Below, in pieces: positions 23,501 to 35,015 of a DNA stretch of 64,000 nucleotides. A program made the position numbers and the translations under genes. The notes beneath the pieces are model-generated. The model saw only the letters and a list, made by a program, of their open reading frames with translations. It did not search any database and had not been told where the DNA came from. Position 1 is the first letter of the stretch. Every line of letters starts with the position of its first letter. The stretch is from NCBI GenBank assembly GCA_026315105.1, contig CM048751.1, positions 342,782,649-342,846,648 of the forward strand, read 5' to 3'. This stretch comes from Locusta migratoria (taxonomy: Eukaryota; Arthropoda; Insecta; Orthoptera; Acrididae).

Positions 23501-26500
23501 ACCCCAGCCCATGGAGGGGTTCTGATGCTCATTCGGGACGACGTCTATCACCATCCCATTTCATTGCATACTCACCTACAGGCAGTGGCCGTCCGCATCA
23601 CTGTACCCAGCTTTTCCTTTTCCCTCTGTAATATCTATTCGCCATTGTCATCCGCCCTTACTAGGGCAGATGTGCTACACCTCGTTGACCAGCTCCCTTC
23701 ACCTTTCGTGTTGGTAGGCGACTTTAATGCCCACCACCCCCTATGGGGCTCTCCGGCACCTTGTCCGAGATGCTCCCTTTTGGTGGACCTTCTGCAACAC
23801 TTCAATCTCGTCTGCCTCAACACTGGTGCACCGACCTTCCTTTCCGAACCACACACACCTATTCCCATATAGACCTCCCGATATGCACTCCTCAGCTTGC
23901 TGGTCGGTTTGAGTGGTATGCACTTTCTGACACGTACTCGAGTGACCATTTCCCTTGTATTATCCACTTCCTGCATTATTCCCCATCTCCTCGTCCCACC
24001 AGTTCGAACATTTGTAAAGCTGACTGGGGGCTTTATACTTCCATGGCTGTTTTTTTACGATCAGAATTTTCCCAGCTGTGACAGTCAGGTCGAATACCTC
24101 ACAGAGGTTATTCTCACAGCTGCCGAACATTCCATACCTCGTACATCCTCTTCTCCACGTCGTGTCCCGGTCCCTTGGTGGATTGCAACCTGCCGCGACG
24201 CGCTTAGAGCCCGGCGACGTGCTTTACGCACCTTCCTCCGCCACCCAACGTTGCAGAATTGTATAAACTATAAACGACTGCAAGCGCAATGTCGTAAAGT
24301 TATAAACGACAGCAAGAAAGCTTGCTGGACTGCTTTTACTAATTCTTTTAACCGTTTTACTGCCTCCACGGTTGTTTGGGGTGGCCTACACCGTTTATCC
24401 GGCATCAAGATCCACTTCCCGATTCCTGGCCTGACCGTGGAGAACGCAGTCCTCGTGGACCCCGCTGATGTTTCCAACGCATTGGGCCGTTTCTTTGTGG
24501 AGGTTTCGAACTCTGCCCATTACCACCCTGCCTTTCTCCCTCGCAAACAGGTAGAGGAGGCACGGCCGCCTTCTTTCCACTCCTTTAATCGTGAAAATTA
24601 TAATGTCGCCTTCACCATGCCGGAGCTAGACTGTGCTCTCGCCTTGTCCCGATCTTCTGCTCCCGGCTTCGATTCAATCCATATTGAGATGCTGAAGAAC
24701 CTCTCTCCTGTGGGCAAGTGTTTTCTTCTTAGTACCTACAATCGCATATGGACTGAAGGTCATGTTCCCACAAGTTGGCGTGAAGCCATTGTTGTCCCCA
24801 TCCCCAAACCAGGGAAGGACAAACATCTTCCTTCCAGTTATCGCCCCATTTCTCTGACGAGCTGCGTCTGTAAGGTGATGGAACGCATGGTTAACGCTCG
24901 GTTGGTCTGGCTCCTATAATCTCGCCGCCTCCTAACAAATGTCCAATGCGGTTTTCGTCGACACTGCTCTGCTGCTGATCACCTAGTTACCTTGTCGACC
25001 TTCATTTTGAATAACTTTCTAAAGAAGCGTCAAACAGTAGCACTGTTCTTCGACTTGTAGAAGGCATACGATACCTGTTGGAGACCGGGCATTCTCCGCA
25101 CATTGCACACATGGGGCCTTCGGGGCCGCCTCCCTCTTTTTATTCAAGCGTTTTTGGCAGATCGCAAGTTCCAGGTACGGGTGGGCTCTGTTTTGCCAGA
25201 TACCTTTTGCCAGGAGAATGGGGTACCGCAGGGCTCCGTCTTGAGTGTGGCTCTCTTTGCCATTGCAATCAATCCAATCGTAGATTGCCTTTCAGCCGAC
25301 ATTTCCGGATCCCTTTTTGTAGACGATTTTGCAATTTATTGCAGCACCCAGCGGACATGTCTCTTGGAGCGTTGTCTTCAACGCTGTCTTGACCGTCTAT
25401 ATTCCTGGAGCATCGCAAACGGCTTCCGATTCTCCACTGAGAAAAAGGTGTGTATAAACTTCTGGAGATACAATTTCTTCCACCTTCTCTTCATCTCGGC
25501 CCTGTTGCTCTCCCTTTCGTGGAGACTACGAAATTCGTGGGGCTATTGTTGAATCGGAAACTTTGCTGGTCCACAGACGTGTCCTACCTGGCTGTCCAAT
25601 CCCTTAATGTTCTTCGTGTCCTCAGTGGCACATCATGGGGAGCGGATCGTAACTTTTCTGCATGGCCGTCGATTCTCCGCCGTCTCAACTCTATTCACCA
25701 TCAGGGATTACATCTGGCGACCGGTGCATTTTATACCAACCCTGTTGAAAGTCTGTATGCTGAGGCTGCTGTATTACCCTTGACCACTCGGCGTGACATA
25801 CTCTTGTGTCGGTACGCATGCCGCCTGCGGCCGATGCCCAACCATCGATCTTACCCTTATTCTTTGATGACTCACTCGATTGCCAATATCAGTTGTCTGC
25901 GATAGCCTTGCTTCCACCTGGAGTTCGGTTTCGCCGCCTGCTACAGCGGCTTGATTTTGCCCTTCCTTCCACCTTTTGGTTGAGCGACAGCCCATTGCCA
26001 CAGTGGCATCAGGCCCAGGTTCACACTCACCTTGAACTTAGTTCGCTCCCCAAGGAGAGCACTCCGGATTTGGTATACCGCTCGAGGCTTGTCGAACTCC
26101 GTTCGCAGTTCGATAATGCCATATTTATTTACACTGATGGTTCCAAGAGCACTGCCAGTGTGGGATCTGCCTTCGTCGTCGGGGACAACCGTTTCCAATA
26201 CAAGCTCCCTGACTGGTGCTCGAATTTCACGGCTGAGCTTTTTGCCCTCCACCAGGCCATCTTGTATACCTGCCGCCACTGCCAACCTTTCTATGCTATA
26301 TGTTCGGACTCCCTTAGTGCCCTGCAGAGTCTTAAGGACCCTTTCTCGAACCATCCTCTCGTGTATCAGATCCAACGCTCCCACCAGTTGCTAGCAGATG
26401 ACAGCTGTCACGTTTCTTTCCTGTGGGTTCTTGGCCACGTGAGTGTGCCTGGGAATGAGACCGCCGACATAGCAGCCAAGGCCACAGCTCTTTTGTCTCG

Positions 26501-29500
26501 CATGGGTACCTTTTGCGTCCCATGGGACGATATTCAACAGGCTCTTCGCCGGAGTATCGTGTCGTCATGGCACAGTGCATGGCTTTGACTGTACAACAAT
26601 AAATTGCGAACTGTAAAACCGATCCCGACCGCTTGGAGGACCTCCTCACGCCCCTCCTGGCCCGGTTGCGGATCGGTCACTGCCGTTTCAGCCACCGTCA
26701 CTTGCTATCCGCCGACCCTGCACCGCTGTGCTCTTGCGGTGAACAGCTGACAGTGCGACATGTTATACTGTCTTGTCTTAACTTTAATTATCTCTGTGTA
26801 GCCCCCCACTTTCCGTCTACTCTGGAGGAAATTTTAGCTGATGACACACGAGCAGCTGCTCGAGTTTTGCGTTTTATCAACTTGGCCAACTCATCGAAGG
26901 ATATTTAACCCTTTTAACTGTCTTTTATCTTTTGTTTTTAGCCTCTTCTTGATGTTCTCACTGGCAGTTACCAATTTTTTTTTAGATCTAGCGAATCTCT
27001 GTTCTTGTCTGGGCACTAATGACCGTAGAAGTTGTGAGCCCTAAAACAAAAACAAAAAACAAAAAAATTATTTCAGCTCTGTTAGTATTGGTGTTGCTAA
27101 AGGTGGGCTTCTGCCCATGGATTACAGTTCTCCACACAGAAAACCTGTGTAATGAACTTCTGTCACTGTTGGGTTGTTCACTCTGACCCAGAGCTATACC
27201 TGGGTGGTGAACCCCTTCAGGTCCAGGAAACACATCACTTCCTAGGCATGGTTTTTCATGCCCGGCTGACTTAGGTGTCACACCTACATCAGCTAAGACA
27301 GAAATGTTGGCAACATTTAAATATTCTGTGATGCCTCAGCCATACTGGTTGGGGAGCAGCCCCGTTCCGTCCTCCTGCAGCTTTACAAGTCTCTTATTCA
27401 TTCGCAGCTTGACTACGGGAGCTTGGTATATGATTCAGGAGCCCTTTCTGCCTTATGGGTCTTAGAGCCCATTCTCCACACTGGTTTGCATTTCTTGATG
27501 AGGATTTTTGAACCAGTCTCCTTGCTGAAGCTGGTGTTCCCCCTCTGCGGTCCACTGGCAATAGTTGTTTGTGTCGTGCATTGCCCGTCTCCATGCTTTA
27601 TCCCACCATCCAAACCACAGGCTTCTCTTCCTAACTGCTGCACTCCCTGCACCATGACAATGCCCCCAGCTTGGGTCTCCCGATTGCAATTCATGTCAGT
27701 TTCCTTCTCTCATCACTTGATTGCCTTCCTATACCACCACCTTTACATTATTCTCCCCATGCCCTTGTTCCTTGTCCCCCCCCCCCCCCCTTCTTTGGAC
27801 CATTCCTCTCTTGGCACTTCAGTTGGACTTATCCTCAGGCCTGAAAGTCTCAGTGACACCATCAAATCTCTGTCAGCGATCATTGCCTTGTGGAAGTAGA
27901 ATCTTCACCATGGAACTGGTTGATATTTTACGGGCCTTCAAGCATCTCTGAACTTGCCCCAGATGGTTGTATGCCATTTGTAGTGACACCCTGAGTGGCT
28001 TGCAGGCCATAATAGACCAGTGCTTCCCTAAGTTCTTGTTGTGCGGTCAATCAAGATGCAGTCTTCACCCTTGGCAAGTCAGGCCATTCCATCACTTTTA
28101 TTTGGACACCAGGGCACATTGGCATATCAGGTGACAAACACGTTGATCATTTGGCCAAGCAAGCTGCCACTTCACCAGCCTTGGACATCAGCATCTCAGA
28201 AATGGACCTCCGATCCCACTTACATTGCAGGTTCCCTGGGGTTTGTTATTCTGAATGGGTGGACTTAATCGAAGCTCTGTGTTGTCAAGCCATCTACCGC
28301 TGCATGGAAGAACTCACTAAGGGCTTCTCACTGGGAGTTGGTTGTCCTTTGCCAGCTCTGTATTAGCCATACCTGGCTGATGCATAGCCATTTTATCCGT
28401 TGCGAGGACCCTCCTCAGTGTCGCTGTGGTACACATGTAACAATTGCCCACATATTATTGGATTGCCCCGATAGCTGCACAGTGGTGGAATTTTAATAAC
28501 CCTGATGCCTTGAACCTTGTTTTAGCTGACAATATCTCCATGGTTGATTCTGTTTTAAATTTTATCTGCGAGTGTGGATTGTACCATACCATTTAGTTTC
28601 TGGAATGTCTATTATCTATCTGTTCGCCACTTTCCTAACACTTTTAGGTATGTGGTTTTCATGTGTAACAGTGTGACTGGATGTCCTACTTTTATTTTTA
28701 GTGATGATCTAAACTGGTATTGTGTCCAAGCCCTTTTAATTCTTCCTTCATTTTTATTTGTTGCTTTTAAATTTTGATGTGTTAATGCTAGAACTTGAGG
28801 AAGTTTAACACATTGTTTTGCCTCTGCAACTGAAATAAGGGACTGATAACCGTTGTAGTTTAGTCCCTTCCAACAACAACAAAATGTGGATGTTATACAT
28901 GTTTCTTGTGTTTTGGGTGTGTGAATGCATATTTTGTTGAAGATGTCCAGTTTTGTTTAAAAGATTCTCATTTGCTAACAGGGTGTACTCAAATATCTGA
29001 AGATTTGGTAGACTCATAATTTGTAGCTGGATGAAATGTGTTCTACATGTTTCCAGTTTTTTTAGGTTGCAGGTAGCCCAGAATGCTCTATTCTGCATCC
29101 TAAAGAGTTTAATGCTTAAGGCTCTGTGACTGAATTTCTCCAAAAGATGATCCCATATCAGATTAGTGGATGGAAGTATGCATAATGCACCTTAATGACT
29201 ATTGACTTGCTTGAACACAAAACAGGGTAACAAGCTTTTAAAAGCCCCCCCCCCCCCCAAGTTCTTAATCATTACAGTTCCATTTTAAATCATCTTGTAC
29301 CCATATCCCTACAATTTTAGTATTGGTAATGGTGCTCAGTAATGTGTTATCAAGGTGTGGAATAATAATAAATTGTCATACAAAGGAGAAGAGTGGAAAC
29401 ACACAGACAGTTGTTTCTTAATTTATATTATTTTATCATTAGATAAGTTAATGTTTCTTCCATAGAGATTTTGTTAGCAGCTGTTATATTAATATGCTAA

Positions 29501-31568
29501 TGTCATCTGCAAATAAGATTAGTTTTCCAAATTCAGTAGTCATTTATATTGTCAATGTAGAGGAGGAACAGCAGAGGTCTCAGAACAGAACCTTATGATA
29601 CTCCATACTTTATTAATTACTTATTGGAGATAGAGTTGTTGTTGTTTTAATGATATTTCCTTTACTGTAATCATGCCTTAAAACTACCACTTGCTGCCTA
29701 TCTTCTGTGTATGATCTTATCCACTGATTTGGGATCCCTCTGACACCTGTGACTGATGATCCCGCAGGCAAGTCCTAGAAGCTTAACAAACATCAGACAC
29801 CTTTTTGAGCTAATTTATGAATAAGAAAGTAATGGTCAATTATATCAAAGTCTTTTGACAGGTATAGAAAGATGCCAGTGGCATGCTCTCTGTCTTCCAA
29901 TGCTTTAAGTTACGAAGTTTAGTAGTCTATTGTAGAAAACTCTCCCATAGTTTGGAGAAAACACTGAGTTGGGATACTGAACATTTGTATACTTGTTTCG
30001 GGATGCTGTGCTGTGAATGGTAGGTTTGGGAGGTGGGCTGTGGCTAGCAAAGGATTGTGGACAAGATCTCCAACTGAAAGAAGTGGTTAGTTCACATATA
30101 CTTTTATTGCAAAGGATAGAATATTCAACTTTTGTGTGTGATGTGCTTGTGATACACTGCTGACTATTACATCATACACATTTCTGTTATCCATTAGTCA
30201 ATAGTACTGTTTCGGGTTGTCGCTGTAGTCTACTGACTTATTGTACTTGCTCCGTTAACTGCTAGACTGAACGTAGTTCTCTGCTACTCTTCCTGAAGTG
30301 GCTGTTGTGCACCGACGTGGCTAGCCGAGTCCTTTCCTTCTGATTGGCTGGTGTGCGGCCCAAGCCACAGAGGCAAGACACTTGGGGTGCTCCCGGCAGA
30401 TGAAGTATTGTGGGGCAACTTATGCTGCTTCTTCTTCAAGTGGCGCGATGATTTGCGCGGACCGCCAGCGTTGTGGCGAATGGTGATGCCACAACAGAAG
30501 GATAGTTAATCACTTTTTCAGTGTCCCCCTTTTTTAATAATGGAGTTACTTCAGCTGTTTTTAAGCTGTTGGGAAATATTCTAGTTGATAAGGATGTATG
30601 TACAATATACTGTATGTTAGTGGCATCATTACACAAACAGATGACTTTTTAAAGACAGTTTGCCACACCATTCAGTCCACATGAATATTTATTTTTGAAT
30701 TACCTTATTATACCGTAAATTAAAAAAAAATTAAAGCTTTTGTACCAGACTATGTAAATTGTTCTGCTTTAGGTAGTTTGTGCATTTTTGTCATTCTCTG
30801 CAGTTAAAAATGGAGTACATTGTTTTCTTTTTTTTTTTTCCAGGTTACTCAGTCAATGGCAGGAGTTGTTAAAGCAATGGATGCTGCCATGAATAGTATG
30901 AATTTAGAGAAGATATCAGGTCTCATGGACAAATTTGAGAGTCAGTTTGAAGATCTGGATGTCCAAAGTTCATACATGGAAAATGCCATGTCTCAGACAA
31001 CAACAACAACAGTGCCACAGAGTGATGTTGAAAACCTGATGCAGCAGGTTGCTGATGAGGCAGGGTATGTATATTTATCTAATTTTGTAAATACATGGAA
31101 GAAGGGTAATAATTCACAGTAAAATTACAGTAAGTGTTGAAGTGTGTCATGAATAGTTGAAAATTGTGAAGATATGGTTAGAAATTACAGGTATATCAAA
31201 TGCTGTATCATATGCCACAATGTAGCTCTCCTTGAATAGGAGCCATAGAATGACAATTTTTATGAAAATATTGTGCAAAATAGATATAATTATTTGTTCT
31301 AAATACTGGTGCTCATAATTAAGTGTCGAATCAAAAGAGCAGACAGAAAGCTATGGCTTGGCTGTGTGTAGCAGTTTTTGTTTTCTAATATACTAAGGAA
31401 CAACTGCAGGAACATTTTTGCACTCCTTATTGTATGTAGTACTTTTTTATCTGTATCGCCGAGCATTAATCAGCTTTGTTTTGTGGAGTCATTTTTATAT
31501 GCATTTTAAATTGATCTAGTGCCGGCTGAGTTTCATCTTATACTAATTCTTCAGTTCTTAAATCAGGC

Positions 31569-31616
<48 letters not shown>

Positions 31617-32601
31617 GGTTGGCTGCTTATGTGCAAAATGTATTTTTTTAGTGTTTGACCATTTCAACGTATTTGGTTGTACGTCTGTGAAAAACAAATA
31701 TCTTCCCCAATGTTAAAATTTGCCCTTAAATAAAACAACAGTGACCAATATACCCTACATTTAACATGCTTTCACATACTGCACTTTGTGGCAAACATCA
31801 GTGCTTCTGTTTAATGATTTATACATTAACTTCTAAATGCACAAATAAAACCATGAAAAGTTACAGTTCTACCGATTCCAGACCAATTGACCATTCTAAT
31901 TGCTTTTTTTCATGCACATTCCCTTGATATTCTTGTATATAAACTCAAAAATATAAACAGACTTCTAAGGCAGCATGTTGTTATGATGAAAGATTCTGTT
32001 GCTACACCTGAGCTGTAACTTTTGGGTATGCCCCTTTAAATTGCGTGATCATTGTATTACCATGCAGTCATATATCATCTTCAAATAAAAACAGAAATCC
32101 TGGAAATATCTGGGAATTGTATAATTCCTATTTACATTTCAGGTGTGTCAGTCTCGATATACATCACAGTAAAATTAAAATTGTTGTTGGTAAATGGCAA
32201 CAATTGCTTTTAAGGATGTATTTCAAATTTACATTGATTCTGAAAAGGCATTTCTCATCTACAGCAGATTGCAACACATTACAAAATACATAACTACTGA
32301 TGCGGAAATTTGGCCTTAGTCATTGGAAATCTTTGTTTAAATTTATTGCTTATCGGTTTCAATCACTGTGTGATCATCTTCAGTTTAGTAGTTCAGCTCT
32401 GGGAACTAGTAGACACTGCCACAATTACCATACCTACATAAACCTGACTTGTCAGAACAACAGTAAAATATGTTACTGTTGTTTTGAGATGTCATATTTG
32501 TGTATATATGGTAGTAATATTTTGGAAAAATAAAAAATAGACGAAGGTTACTCACCAGGCGAAGGAGCACAGGTGTAACAGCATCACAAATAAATAAATG
32601 A

Positions 32602-32669
<68 letters not shown>

Positions 32670-33412
32670 ACAAGCTTTCGCAACCCAGTTGCATCTTCAG
32701 GCAGTAGGGAAGGAGAGGGAAAAGGAAATGATCATGTATACAACTCATCAGGGCTGAATTACTACACTGAAGATAGCATGCATGCAACAAATATAGAGTT
32801 TTGTGTTCCAACAACCAATGTTTCATCAACACAGTCTTTATATTGAAGATGACAAGTGCCCCCCCTCCCCCCCCCCCAACAACAACAATTTGACTAATAT
32901 GGACAATCTCAAAAAACCTCTTCATCTCTGTGTAACTAATGTTAACCTACATTCATTCCAATCTGCTTAAAGTAATTATTTGTCGGTGTCTCACTTTTCT
33001 GCCCTACATACTTCCATTTTGTCCAATAAGGCTGTATCCTACAGGTGATCAAGTTGTGCCACAAATCTCATTCCCTTTCCTCCATTTTGTTTCAGTACCT
33101 CTAATCCAGTGTTTTCAACCTTCCAAGTAAAAGATTTCTGGTGGCCCCCAGCCAAATGAAAATATTCTGTCCTCCCCCCTTCCCTCCTCACGAACCATAA
33201 AAAAACTTTATTATCTGAAAGAAAAGAAATTTAATCTTCTTTCCTTTGTATCAGTTGTTGGATAAAAAATTTTAATGTATTTTTCAGAATAATTTCTGAC
33301 AAAAGTATATGTGTTTTGCTTAACAACTGCATCGCATTTCAGGCAAGACTCAGGAACGTATTATTCTCATTAAGAAAGGTCCCACTGTATAAACAATTTG
33401 TAAAGTGGAGGA

Positions 33413-33497
<85 letters not shown>

Positions 33498-34977
33498 CCA
33501 GAATTATCTATTGTATCTAGTTCTTTTACCTCTCGATTGGTTCCTGAAAACAGATTTCAGACTTTCTTTTATAATACTTTGTATTAATGATGAATAATTG
33601 CAATCTGTGATCTTTTTAACATTAAATATATTTAGAGTTGGGTTATACATTGTATTACTGTACCCCTAGTTATTTTATTATTAAAGTACTCCCTCCTGTG
33701 ATGGTGACACCTCAATCAAGACTTATTGACCACATATTATCACCGTACAAAGCTACACTCCAGACAAATAACTTCAAGGAAGATGATTTACCCTTTTCAG
33801 ATATGTTTTTCTTGCCATTGCGTCTGAATTAACAATTCTATACTTACACAATAATCAGTAAATTTACTGCTCAAATGAAAAAATTCATCCACTGCTTTTG
33901 ATCTCTCATTTACTAATGCAATTTTGTTACCATCAATTCATATAATGTCACTACATTAATGTGGTTTGTTGGTGTTAATCTTAGTATATCATCTCTACAA
34001 GACACTTTATATCCTGCTCAGTTGCTGTTCCAAATCCTCATCCATCTCTTGCAAATTGAAGTGACATCAAACCTCAGAGGTTTCATTTCTTCTCCCAGAA
34101 CTTGGATTCCTTTCTTAAATTTCTGCTTGATTTCATGCATGTTGAGTAACAGCAGGCATACGTTACATCCCAGTCTCACTTCATTTTTAACTGTAGCAGC
34201 TTCCCTTTCATGTTTTTAGACTTTTATAGCTGCAGTTTAGTTTCTGTATAAGTTGTAGGTAACATTCCTTTCTGTGTGTTATGTCACATTGACCTTAAAA
34301 ATGTCAAAGTATGTGATAAAAGGAGAAGATATAAAAATGCAATAAATGAAGCAGGAAAAATGGAGTACAGACAACTAAGAAACAAGTCGACATGAAGTGC
34401 AAAATGGCTAAAAGGCAAATGCAAGTCTCTAGAAGAATGTATAACTAGGGGAAAATAGATACCATGTACAAGAAAACAAAAGAGAAATTTTGGAGAAAAG
34501 AAAACGGTAGTATGAATATCAAGAACTCTGAGCAAAATAAGGAAAGCTGAATGGTGGAAATAGCACACAGAGGGACCCTACTAAAGCTTTAACTAAAATT
34601 ATTTCGCGTGGTGCGTAAGATGTGTGAGAGAGGTGAGTTGCCCTCAGACTTTAAGAAAAATGTAATAATTCTCATTCCAAAGAAATTACAGAGCTATTAG
34701 TTTAATAAGTCATGGTTGCAAAATTTTAACACAGATTATTTATAAAAGGATGGAAAAGCTGTAGAAGCTGACCTCATGGAAGATTAGTTTGGATTCACCA
34801 GAAATGTCGGAACATGGGAAGCAACACTCACCTTATGACTTATCTTAGAAGCTAGAATAAGGAAAGGCAAACCTACATTTCTAGCTTGCAGTCAGCAATC
34901 TTTCTCTCAATCTTCCAGAGAACCTTCCTAGTTAAATTTACAGTTTTAGCTATTCATTAGAAATCTTAATTAGTATG

Positions 34978-35015
<38 letters not shown>

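Larger units (their letters stand above)
21226..27068 (+). mobile_element. LINE D: second family of RNase H LINE, nested in LINE B
   Basis: This is a near-complete 5.8-kb non-LTR element. It has a GC-rich 5' UTR (21226-21860), ORF1 with zinc knuckles, ORF2 with endonuclease, reverse transcriptase and RNase H, and a short A-rich tail ending in CCTAAAACAAAAACAAAAAAC. It differs clearly from A/B/C in sequence but has the same domain order. It lies where LINE B lacks about 0.85 kb, and no target duplication is visible at its ends. It holds a few stops and frameshifts and so is younger than B but inactive. Confidence 0.9.
17931..28883 (+). mobile_element. LINE copy B: full-length, broken, split by LINE D
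   Basis: Same family as LINE A. Ends are fixed by a 9-bp direct repeat ATGTGGATG at 17922-17930 and 28884-28892. The element starts CCCCTCAG and ends in a hairpin plus CAACAACAACAAA. It holds a 5' UTR (17931-18325), ORF1, an insertion in ORF1 (19553-19753), the endonuclease part of ORF2, then LINE D (21226-27068), then the end of the reverse transcriptase, RNase H and 3' UTR. About 0.85 kb of reverse transcriptase (equivalent to residues ~404 to ~685 of copy A) is missing where D sits. Many stops are present. It is inserted in LINE I, inside CHMP1 intron 2. Confidence 0.9.

Noticed and set aside
32406..32846. Cys-Val and Thr-His repeat proteins on both strands
   Set aside because: Product of the (AC)n microsatellite.
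33316..33597. Ser-Leu repeat proteins
   Set aside because: Product of the (CT)n microsatellite.
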